This document shows, piece by piece, positions 1 to 26,436 of a stretch of DNA of 30,000 nt. This DNA comes from Chondrilla cf. caribensis. Lineage: Eukaryota; Porifera; Demospongiae; Chondrillida; Chondrillidae. Made by a program: the position numbers and the translations under genes. Location of the stretch: assembly GCA_964020155.1 (NCBI GenBank), contig OZ026564.1:4696223-4726222 (forward strand). The letters run 5' to 3'. The first letter of the stretch is position 1. Each line of letters opens with the position of its first letter. The notes beneath the pieces were generated by a model. The model ran no database searches, had not been told where the DNA came from, and saw only the letters and a list, made by a program, of their open reading frames with translations.

Positions 1-687
<687 letters not shown>

Positions 688-697
688 ATGCACGCAC

Positions 698-1200
698 ACA
701 CCAATGTGTGCAATGTATCTCTCATGAGAAGTGTCCCCTGTTCTCTGTCTTTCCCGCCACATGTTGGGTAATGCCCCTCAAAACTCTTTCCTTCAACAAT
801 ATCCTGGTGGTTTCCTCTTTTGCAGAGGAATGTTGTGTTTGCTGGAATGAGCACTCGCGAAAACAGGCCAATGGCATGCATGTTTTCGGATAAATGGTTT
901 TCATCATCGGCATATGTTCTCCATCTCTTTCCGAATCAAAGGCGCCTCACTTTCCTTCAAAATGTCATGTTAGTTTCACATTGTTCCTTTGGGATAGATT
1001 ATTATGTGTACTAATGACATATAAATAGACATATTAACATGCATGTTGAGAAAAACAGTAGGTCCTATTCTCATTCAATCCCATTTTCCTCCCCAGCTAC
1101 GTATGTCAGTTTCACAATGAGGTGTGCATGGGATGTTTTGCCTTCAACAGTTGTGTCTGTGTGTGTGGGCATGTGAGGCGGGTGTGGACATGTGTGCATG
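698..1200. other. Intergenic, no gene recognised
   Basis: Unique-looking sequence between two microsatellites. I see no domain-bearing frame, promoter or structured element. Confidence 0.5.
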
Positions 1201-1201
1201 T

Positions 1202-1202
<1 letters not shown>

Positions 1203-1266
<64 letters not shown>

Positions 1267-1268
1267 AC

Positions 1269-1314
<46 letters not shown>

Positions 1315-1316
1315 AC
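1203..1316. repeat. (GT)n microsatellite with one interruption
   Basis: GT run broken once by GCACTT near 1264-1270. It lies 35 bp before the 29-bp minisatellite. Confidence 0.97.
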
Positions 1317-1350
1317 ACAGCCTTTGATAACCAAATGTTCATTGAATGGC

Positions 1351-2365
1351 GTCTCGCATCCAACCAAGCTAGAAGTACCGTCTCGCATCCAACCAAGCTA
1401 GAAGTACTGTCTCGCATCCAACCAAGCTAGAAGTACTGTCTCGCATCCAACCAAACTAGAAGTACTGTCTCGCATCCAACCAAGCTAGAAGTACTGTCTC
1501 GCATCCAACCAAACTAGAAGTACTGTCTCGCATCCAACCAAGCTAGAAGTACTGTCTCGCATCCAACCAAGCTAGAAGTACCGTCTCGCATCCAACCAAG
1601 CTGGAAGTACCGTCTCGCATCCAACCAAGCTAGAAGTACTGTCTCGCATCCAACCAAGCTAGAAGTACTGTCTCGCATCCAACCAAGCTAGAAGTACCGT
1701 CTCGCATCCAACCAAGCTGGAAGTACTGTCTCGCACCCAACCAAGCTAGAAGTACTGTCTCGCATCCAACCAAGCTGGAAGTACTGTCTCGCACCCAACC
1801 AAGCTAGAAGTACTGTCTCGCATCCAACCAAACTAGAAGTACTGTCTCGCATCCAACCAAACTAGAAGTACTGTCTCGCATCCAACCAAACTAGAAGTAC
1901 TGTCTCGCATCCAACCAAACTAGAAGTACTGTCTCGCATCCAACCAAGCTAGAAGTACTGTCTCGCATCCAACCAAGCTAGAAGTACTGTCTCGCATCCA
2001 ACCAAACTAGAAGTACTGTCTCGCATCCAACCAAGCTAGAAGTACTGTCTCGCATCCAACCAAGCTAGAAGTACTGTCTCGCATCCAACCAAGCTAGAAG
2101 TACTGTCTCGCATCCAACCAAGCTGGAAGTACCGTCTCGCATCCAACCAAGCTAGAAGTACTGTCTCGCACCCAACCAAGCTAGTAGTACTGTCTCGCAT
2201 CCAACCAAGCTGGAAGTACTGTCTCGCATCCAACCAAGCTGGAAGTACTGTCTCGCATCCAACCAAGCTGGAAGTACTGTCTCGCATCCAACCAAACTAG
2301 AAGTACTGTCTCGCATCCAACCAAGCTAGAAGTACTGTCTCGCACCCAACCAAACTAGAAGTACT
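1351..2365. repeat. 29-bp minisatellite, 35 copies
   Basis: The unit begins GTCTCGCATCCAACCAAGCT and continues AGAAGTACT, 29 bp in all. The array spans 1,015 bp, which is exactly 35 units with no net indel. Copies differ by recurring single-base variants: CAAGCTAGAA, CAAGCTGGAA or CAAACTAGAA, TACT or TACC, and GCATCC or GCACCC. The same variants recur non-adjacently, as expected from unequal exchange or higher-order duplication. The minus-strand open frame over 2036-2287 is a by-product. Confidence 0.97.
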
Positions 2366-2880
2366 GTTCAATTGTCTCCAGTTGATAGCTCATGACATCT
2401 TTGCCTACTGTTGAAGCAAACACACTTCTAGAAGAAAAGAGGAGTAAAACGAGTGTCTGAATACGTAGCAATTGTCAAAGTGGACCTTTCAAGCTCCCAC
2501 TTCTTCCTGGGTGACAAGCATCTCTCCGTTTCACCCAAGCACTGTATTCTGCCTTATTCTTACAGTTTGTCTGTGAATCACTTCTTTGGATTGCGATGAT
2601 GTTATAGCTTATACCTGCTGTAACACATCCAGATCACCACCCCGTACCTGATAATTGAACAAACAGACACACAACCTCTCAAAGTATGTTGATACACATG
2701 TAGCAGTATGATAAGAGGCTCAGTTACAGGAAAGAATAAGAATCACCAAGAGTACGTATGAAGGTGCTTACTCAGCAGTGTAGAATTTCAACAGTCTGTC
2801 TGCTTCCTCTACACTTAAGTATTGATGACACTCTAGTGGTATCCTCTACCTGCCCTGCTGTCTCCAAATCACTGCTGTTA
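2366..2880. other. Intergenic, no gene recognised
   Basis: Unique sequence following the 29-bp array. No supported coding exon or regulatory element was seen. Confidence 0.5.
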
Positions 2881-3310
2881 ACACCACCACCATCACCATC
2901 ACCATCACTGACATGGATATACACCACTATCCCCGATAAGCCTCACTGTCATCACTTGTCACCACTCCTACCATCGTTGTTGTAGATATCAACAACACAA
3001 TTTCACCATCATTACTTTCATCACCACCCTCACCATCACCATCACTCTCACCATCACCACTTCCATCGATCACCACTGTCATCACTATTATCACTCATCA
3101 TTTACGACTTGTCACCACTCTCACCATCGCTCGTCACCATTTACAACTCGTCACCACTCTCACCATCGCTCGTCACCACTCTCACCATCACTCATCACCA
3201 TTTACAACTCGTCACCACTCTCACCATCGCTCGTCACCACTCTCACCATCACTCATCACCATTTACAACTCATCACCACTCTCACCATCGCTTGTCACCA
3301 ATCCCACCGT
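2880..3310. repeat. CATCAC-rich low-complexity tract with 61-bp tandem unit
   Basis: The tract starts as imperfect ACC/ATC triplets and hexamers (2880-3100). It then becomes a higher-order tandem repeat in which TTTACAACTCGTCACCA recurs at 3140, 3201 and 3262, giving a 61-bp period. Internally the unit is made of CTCACCATC and CTCGTCACC modules. The Ser/Pro/His-rich open frames here are repeat artefacts. Confidence 0.85.
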
Positions 3311-3418
3311 TATTAACGGCATTGATATATCTGGAAGATTTATTTAAGCAAAGATCAAAGCTTTGATCATTTTCCACACGAATCAACACACAGTACAGAT
3401 CAAGTCATATCCCCCCAC

Positions 3419-3645
3419 CTGGCTGGCAGACGTGTTGCTTGTACTGTTGACTTCACTTGGATCAAAGTGGACCACTAAGAGCCAGCTGGCTGGCAGACGT
3501 GTTGTTTGTAAAAAAACAAACAATCAAAAACAATTATTCAATTATACGTTTCGCCCACTTGGGCTTCTTCAGGTACACACAATGAAAAATCATGACGTGT
3601 TGTTTGTACTGTTGGCTTCACTTGGATCAAAGTGGACCACTAAGG
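3419..3645. repeat. 67-bp tandem duplication, second copy interrupted by an insertion
   Basis: The sequence starting CTGGCTGGCAGACGTGTTG occurs at 3419 and again at 3486, a 67-bp offset. The rest of the unit (CTTCACTTGGATCAAAGTGG and ACCACTAAG) follows directly in the first copy. In the second copy it is displaced to 3609-3645. The displacement equals the 83-bp element plus a 15-bp target duplication. The history is therefore tandem duplication first, insertion second. Confidence 0.85.
3511..3593 (-). mobile_element. 83-bp insertion with 15-bp TSD and hammerhead-like core
   Basis: The 83-bp segment is bounded by identical 15-bp copies of GACGTGTTGTTTGTA at 3496-3510 and 3594-3608, a textbook target-site duplication. 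Read on the minus strand it contains CTGAAGA, a hairpin of GCCC and GGGC around AAGT, then GAAAC (3548-3572). This arrangement fits the conserved CUGANGA / stem II / GAAA core of a hammerhead ribozyme. Hammerhead motifs are known from Penelope-like retroelements and small retrozymes of animals. The minus-strand 3' end is T-rich. I could not identify the cleavage-site UH or a convincing stem I, so a functional ribozyme is not shown. It is more likely a truncated end of such an element. Confidence 0.6.
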
Positions 3646-3665
3646 CCATCTGGTTGAGGACGAGC

Positions 3666-5643
3666 TACATGTAGGCTTCATAAAGATGCCAAATGGGGAA
3701 GGTATCCATACAACCATGGACTGCCTGAACACAAGGGAATTTGCATCCAGTGACATAATCTCAAAAAGGGTGAACAAAGAGACATGAAGCTGGCAAAATT
3801 CACCCAAAACACTACCAACGGTGAATCTGGAATCTTTGAATGAATCCTCATCCCCTGCCATCCAGGTGGGGGTAAGGTGAGACTAAGAGCCTCGATGTGA
3901 ACATTCTCCACATTTCAACTCCAAAAATTCATCAACTTTCGACACATGTAACAAAGACCTTTGTATCAAACCTCTTGTGATGAACGCTTACTATGCTTTG
4001 ATTGCTGGCATTATGTTTCTTATCTCAGAATGACAACAAACCTCACGAATTCAAGAACATCTCAGGTGACCTAGAACACTTCCAAATAATATGTGAGTGG
4101 GGGACTACAGCCATACTTACCAACAACATTGATATGTGAGTTTGTTGTCAAAACCCTCCAAAAACAAGGAAAAATCCTTGTTTTTGGTATATTGTGTGGA
4201 CCACATAGTGTGAGAAGCACAAAAAATGTCAAATTGATTCAAATCATTTGAGAATACACCAGGTCCACTTATTAAAGGAAGTGTCCTTAATTAAGGGACA
4301 TGTCTTCCCCAGTGATCAGGTGATGTGAACTGACAGGAAATATGCAGTTCCAGCTGAAATGCATAGCTGTGGTTTCCCCACAAACACTTGTACAATGTGA
4401 CGTTATATCCTGGCCTTCTGTAACCTACCCACACTCTCAGACCTATACATCACCACAGAACATTCCATACCTCATGATGTGCCAGTGGTAACCTAGGTAA
4501 CCCGAAATCTTCATCATCCAAATAGCATTGCCTCCAGGCTTCACTCAGTCACCTTAAGTCACACAGTTTGTTTTTGGTGTTGAGTTGAGAGTTACTCTGC
4601 TGTTCATAAGAAGCTGATGAATATTCAGACATAATTAACAGTTCCAAGGAAGATGCTACACTTACATAACATAGTATTTTGTTAATCCAAATTTATTTGT
4701 CCATCCAAACCTTCTTCCAGTATGAATCGTCTTAGCATGAATTCAATCATCTTGGTGGGTGCTAATGGTTTGGATGGTCCATCACGCTTGTTGATTCTTC
4801 CCCCGCAAATTGTAGGAGATTAAGGAAAACTTGAAAATTTGAAGAAATGTGTGTACGTATCGAGACATTGCATTTGGATTAAGGGTTTGATCGTTGACTT
4901 TTAATAGTTTAAAAACAACGAATGATTTCAATTCAAAGTTTTTTGATCGAGGAGTTGATTTTTGGCTGTTCTCGGGGCTTGGAAATATTTACCTGTATAC
5001 AATTACTTTCAATTATTTTTTCATCGAAAGGAACTATTTAGAGAAAAAATTGGTTATTTAGCAAAATTTACAACACAAATTGTAATCCAGCTCTTATTAA
5101 TTCCATGAACATACATTCTATGAAATTAATCTCTTTATGGTATGAATGAACTGTTTGTGTACCTACACACACTTTACTATTGAATTTATGTAATATGCAG
5201 TGATATTTTACATGTAATATACAAACATACAAACATATAATTTGTCATTATGTAATGTACAGTTGCATACGTGTATCATATGTATGACAATTAATACTAT
5301 ATGTTCAATTATAGTAACAATATGTATACGTGTGTGTTATTTGTGTACGACACTAGCACAACCGGATCACTTGCCATTTCTTTCACAAGCCAACAAAGTG
5401 ATCACTTTGATCCTTGTTACTTGTGAGTACCAATTGATCCAGGGATCAAATTGAGTGTACATTACTCCACTATGGTGTGCTTCAGAAGTGAATCCGATCT
5501 TGAGATTGGTCAGTTATTATGTCACAGCTCATGTTACAGAAAAATCCACCTGGATCTCCGATAGCTCTCATGGGACATTGATGCGATTACGTTATGGTTA
5601 ATTAGGATGGAAGGGAACAAACAGACAACCGCTTACATGTACA
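3666..5643. other. Intergenic, no gene recognised
   Basis: About 2 kb without a supported exon. It includes a perfect hairpin at 4158-4187 and an imperfect palindrome centred on CCTTAATTAAGGG (4276-4308) that resembles subterminal MITE sequence. From about 4840 to 5340 it is notably AT-rich. Confidence 0.5.
4158..4187. repeat. Perfect 13-bp inverted repeat, 4-nt loop
   Basis: CCAAAAACAAGGA is followed by AAAA and then by its exact reverse complement TCCTTGTTTTTGG. No poly-T tail or flanking duplication was identified, and its role is unknown. Confidence 0.85.
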
Positions 5644-6268
5644 TTTGGACATGCGTTCACATGCATGTTTTGACATGCACTCACATGCATATTTTGACAT
5701 GCACTCACATGCATGGTCGGACATGCACTCACATGCATGGTCGGACATGCACTCACATGCATGGTCGGACATGCGCTCACATGCATGGTCGGACATGTGC
5801 TCACATGCATGGCCGGACATGCGCTCACATGCATGGTCGGACATGTGCTCACATGCATGGTTGGACATGTGCTCACATGCATGGTCGGACATGCGCTCAC
5901 ATGCATGGTCGGACATGTGCTCACGTGCATGGCCGGACATGCACTCACATGCATGGTCGGACATGTGCTCACGTGCATGGCCGGACATGCACTCATGCAT
6001 GGTCGGACATGTGCTCACATGCATGGCCGGACATGTGCTCACATGCATGGCCGGACATGCGCTCACATGCATGGCCGGACATGCACTCACATGCATGGTC
6101 GGACATGCACTCACATGCATGGTTGGACATGCACTCACATGCATGGTTGGACATGCGCTCACATGCATGGTTGGACATGCACTCACATGCATGGTCGGAC
6201 ATGCACTCACATACATGGTTGGACGTGTGTCCACATGCATGTTTTAACATGTACTCACATGCATGGTC
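5644..6268. repeat. 24-bp minisatellite, about 26 copies
   Basis: The unit is CATGCATGGTCGGACATGCA followed by CTCA, 24 bp. Variants are TCGG, CCGG or TTGG after ATGG, and GCA, GCG or GTG before CTCA. One copy near 5991-5998 lacks two bases, which shifts frame. Because 24 is divisible by three, both strands stay open for over 200 codons. Those Met/His/Cys-rich frames are periodicity artefacts. The unit is dense in CATG and contains the palindrome ATGCAT. Confidence 0.95.
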
Positions 6269-6595
6269 AGACAATGGCTCTTGTGCTTCTTCATGTACAG
6301 CGATCTCGCTCTTGTCAGCATGAGTATTGTGCACGCCTCAAGCCACCAATGTACAGCAGGTATAGAATGTGTACAGGTTATAATGTAAGAAGTGCTGTAA
6401 TGTGCGATTAACAATGACCACAAAATGGCCACCTTTTGACCAATTGGGAGGTACAGTTCTAGTTGAAAATGGCACAATTGAGGAGTTGTGATACTCCTGA
6501 GTGAGGATGACTTCATCCTTCAGAGAAGGAGTGATTGGAGAGCTACATCGTCCTAGAGGTTCTACTACTGTTTTTAAATCGACCCAATTCATTTA

Positions 6596-6837
6596 TAGCA
6601 GCCGTGATGGGGACTGTGCTGCAAGCCATGATGGATGCTGTGATGGGGACTGTGCTGCAAGCCGTGACGGATGCTGTGATGGATGCTGTGATGGAAACTG
6701 TGCTGCAAGCCATGATGGATGCTGTGATGGGGACTGTGCTGCAATCCATGATGGATGCTGTGATGGATGCTGTGAAGGATGCTGTGATGGATGCTGTGAT
6801 GGGGACTGTGCTGCAACCTGTGATGGATGCTGTGATG
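6596..6837. repeat. 12-bp-based compound minisatellite
   Basis: Built from GATGCTGTGATG-type 12-mers with a recurring GGGACTGTGCTGCAAGCC module, giving mixed 12-bp and longer periods. The + strand frame 6501-6914 (Asp-Gly-Cys-Cys repeats) simply follows the periodicity. Confidence 0.9.
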
Positions 6838-6899
6838 GAAGCTCTCAGGAAGCTCTCAGGAAGCTGTCAGGAAGCTATCAGGAAGCTATCAGGAAACTA
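6838..6899. repeat. 11-bp tandem repeat, about 5-6 copies
   Basis: AGGAAGCTCTC and AGGAAGCTATC units of 11 bp directly abut the 12-bp array. Confidence 0.88.
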
Positions 6900-7052
6900 C
6901 GATTAATCTTGTGATTGAGGGTGTGGTACTTGCATGTATGTCATGTAGAGCCCATTTCTGTATAACTTTCAAAGTAGTAAGTACTCCTACATACTGTAGT
7001 CTCTGTACGTCAGTGCCTGTACACCAGTGTTCAATGTCCAGACATAATTTTC

Positions 7053-7096
7053 TGGTCCCAATGTACCCCTTATTAGAGAGGTTCCCCTGTACAGTT
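7053..7096 (-). mobile_element. MITE end fragment (same family as 12878-13057)
   Basis: GGTCCCAATGTACCCC followed by TTATTAGAGAGGTTCCCCTG closely matches the reverse complement of the first ~35 bp of the intact element starting at 12881. That includes both the terminal CCTCTCTATTA block and the subterminal GGGACC block. No matching second end was found nearby, so this is a fragment or a degraded copy. Confidence 0.6.
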
Positions 7097-7199
7097 GCCG
7101 ATTGCATATTATAGCGATGTTCTCTACTCCATGGAGATTGCCCTTGTGAACAAATTACGGATCTGTGAAAGATGAATTCCATCTGTTGCATGAAATTGC

Positions 7200-7620
7200 G
7201 AGGTGTGGTCTTGATTGTGCCCCTCCCCTTGTGTGATTTGTAGCATATACAGTGAGGGGGTGTGGTCTTGATTGTGCCCCTCCCCCTTGTGTGAACTGTA
7301 GCATATACAGTGAGGGGGTGTGGTCTTGATTGTGCCCCTCCCCCTTGTGTGAACTGTAGCATATACAGTGAGGGTGTGTGGTCTTGATTGTGCCCCTCCC
7401 CTTGTGTGATTTGTAGCATATACAGTGAGGGGGTGTGGTCTTGATTGTGCCCCTCCCCCTTGTGTGAACTGTAGCATATACAGTGAGGGGGTGTGGTCTT
7501 GATTGTGCCCCTCCCCTTGTGTGATTTGTAGCATATACAGTGAGGGGTGTGGTCTAACTATGCTCCTCCCCCTGGTATGATCTGTAGCATATACAGTGAG
7601 GGGGTGTGGTCTTGACTGTG
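7200..7620. repeat. 58-59-bp minisatellite, about 7 copies
   Basis: The unit runs GTGTGGTCTTGATTGTGCCC, CTCCCCCTTGTGTGAACTGT, then AGCATATACAGTGAGGGGG. Copies alternate between GTGAACTGT and GTGATTTGT variants and vary in C- and G-run length. It ends in a poly-C run at about 7621-7633. Long minus-strand frames over it are artefacts. Confidence 0.93.
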
Positions 7621-7639
7621 CCCCCCCCCCCCCGCAGCA

Positions 7640-8530
7640 CATTTATACAATTTAGCGCATGTATCCATCAGTTATGTCCTGCTGCTATGGCAACTTGACC
7701 ACTTCCTGTACCTAATTCCAACTGTATTGGCCGAACATAGCATGTACTTGTATGTATTCCTATGTAAACACAGCACATCCCCGGGGTGTTGTTTGTGTGT
7801 GGAACCAGTTGTGGCAGTGCACAACAGGCTACTAGTTTGTATCGGGCAATTACATCCTACAATTGGACACGGATGACTGATGTGGAGTTGTGTGTGAATT
7901 ATAAAATGTTACGTCAAACATGCTGTGATGAAGGACAGTTTGCTCACTGCAGGACAACGTGGGACCGTGCTAGGCAATTGTGTAAAAAAATGAGAAAAAT
8001 GTTACAAATGCCCGACATGGTGTACGCACCATGGAATGCACACTATCGTCCGTTACTTCGGCATTCCTTTGAATATTTTACATCGCTTATTCATCATGTG
8101 TAGGCTATCTGCAATAGACGCAGATAATACGACACTTAAACACATGTCCCATCAGAATTGTATGATAAATGTGACTTGCGTGAAAGGTTGTTTAGGACTT
8201 GCGTGTTTATTTTTATGTGAAAACGGTGGACCTAATTCTCATAAAGTGCATACAATGTATTTTATTAATCGGCCATCATTTGAATATTCAAATTAATTCA
8301 CAGACATGTTGGGAAAGATGTGGAAGATGAATCGCAAGCAGATCGACCAAAAGGCTTGTAAATTGTTGACGTTGTTGTTCAATGAATTGACGGTATTCGT
8401 CGACTCACAAATAAACAAGTCATGAATGTAGTTATAGCATGTGTGGCCTGTCTGTGTACTAACAGATACCATTTTAGGACATGTTGTGATCTATGAATCT
8501 AGTTAACGGCGGAAGCCACCCAAAATGTGG
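7640..8530. other. Upstream region of the E-protein gene; unassigned
   Basis: Unique, less repetitive sequence. Overlapping open frames at 7786-8103 (105 codons, Cys-rich) and 8036-8296 (86 codons) have no domain I recognise and no signal peptide or splice context. I do not call them as genes. GCTGCTATGGCAAC at 7681-7694 is a near match to an RFX X-box on the minus strand. The region may hold promoter-proximal regulatory DNA. Confidence 0.4.
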
Positions 8531-8580
8531 AGCGCCCCGCTATATAACCCGTAGAAGAGTTTCGAGTAGCTCAGTAGTCA
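8531..8580 (+). promoter_or_regulatory. TATA-type core promoter
   Basis: GC-rich GCGCCCCGC is followed directly by TATATAA at 8541-8547. An initiator-like TCAGTAGT begins at 8571, putting the candidate start A (8573) 32 bp downstream of the first T of the TATA. The first ATG with a downstream GTGAGT donor lies 45 bp further, at 8618. Spacing and composition fit an RNA polymerase II promoter. The transcription start is inferred, not shown. Confidence 0.6.
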
Positions 8581-8617
8581 GAAACGATCGTATACCAACC
8601 TTGTCGAAAGCACTGTC

Positions 8618-24768
<16,151 letters not shown>

Positions 24769-25214
24769 CGAAATGCCACATGTCGCATGACCTGGAATTC
24801 ACATGACCGTCATGTGACATTTGTACCAATTGAATTAACACTTGAAACAACTTCACACCGACTATGTATGTACCTCCCCCCGTGTCAGTGCTTTGTGGCT
24901 ACTTTCCCATAGTGGTGCTCGTAAACATAGTACAATGTTGTTGTTTACTGTTGTTGTGTTAGGTGACATAACAAACAATGGTATAAATGTATGTGTGTAC
25001 ATCGCCACCTATTTAAATATTTTGTTTTGTATTTTTGTTCATTTATATATTCTGTATTTAAATTGTGTGTGTATGTGTGTGTATGTGCATGTATGTGTGT
25101 ATCAACCTTTTTGTATCTGTCTTCGGCTCATTTGTAGCAGTATGAATTCAATACCTTCGTGATTATAATAGTTGATTTGCAGTTTTGAACACACGTACCA
25201 TTAAACTGTTGTGA
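24769..25214 (+). other. 3' flank / probable 3' UTR of the E-protein gene
   Basis: AT-rich sequence after the stop, with no AATAAA on the + strand. The variant signal ATTAAA occurs at 25200-25205, about 430 bp past the stop, and is a candidate poly(A) signal. No further exon is seen. Confidence 0.45.
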
Positions 25215-25500
25215 GCTACAACACATACGCATGCATGTAAGTACATGCACACATACACAAATGTAAACATGCACACATGCACACAAATACACGTACACAT
25301 TTGCATGTAAACACGCAGGCAGGCAAGTACATGTGCACACACAAGTACACGTACACAAACGCATGTAAACACGCAAACAAGTACACATACACACACAGGT
25401 AAACACAAACACACGTACACGCACACAAGTACACATACACGCGCATGCACGCAAGTACATGTACACACTCACTCATGCATGTAAACACACGCACACCATT
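25215..25500. repeat. Degenerate ACA-rich repeat with forkhead-type motifs
   Basis: A degenerate tandem of AAGTACA, TGCACACA and GCATGTAAACACGC modules, not a simple (CA)n. TGTAAACA, the core forkhead (FOX) consensus, occurs at 25262-25269, 25306-25313, 25364-25371 and 25480-25487, with GTAAACA also at 25399-25405. It lies between the E-protein 3' end and the HINT-like ATG at 25610. A regulatory role is inferred only. Confidence 0.6.
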
Positions 25501-25609
25501 TGATTCCAAGTGAGTGCTATTATCGCAATATTATACACAGTACTATAGTATACTAGAAGAACAAAATTCCGTATACTGTTCAGTATATATCTCGACCGAC
25601 CCTAACAAA

Positions 25610-26299
<690 letters not shown>

Positions 26300-26436
26300 T
26301 GACACCACTTCCACCAAGTGGAACCAAGATATTGACTGTTTGGTGTGAAGTTGAGCCTTCTGGTAGGAAATTTAGTATCTTTTCGATGTATTAGGACAGT
26401 TCATTGATAGATTTCAGTTTCTACTGATCAAAATTA

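Noticed and set aside
5598..6411. ORFs of 113-238 aa on both strands
   Set aside because: They follow the 24-bp repeat period. The open frame is guaranteed by period divisible by three and is present in several frames at once.
6501..6914. Asp-Gly-Cys-Cys-rich 137-aa ORF
   Set aside because: Looks like a Cys-rich repeat protein but tracks a 12-bp minisatellite exactly; no signal peptide, promoter or splice context.
7124..7642. Minus-strand ORFs of 172-176 aa
   Set aside because: Arise from the 58-59-bp minisatellite; frame is preserved only through alternating unit lengths and has no recognisable domain.
7786..8103. 105-codon Cys-containing ORF, with a second at 8036-8296
   Set aside because: Composition is more protein-like than its surroundings, but I recognise no family, the two frames overlap, and no splice or promoter signal supports them. 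An RNA-seq check would decide.
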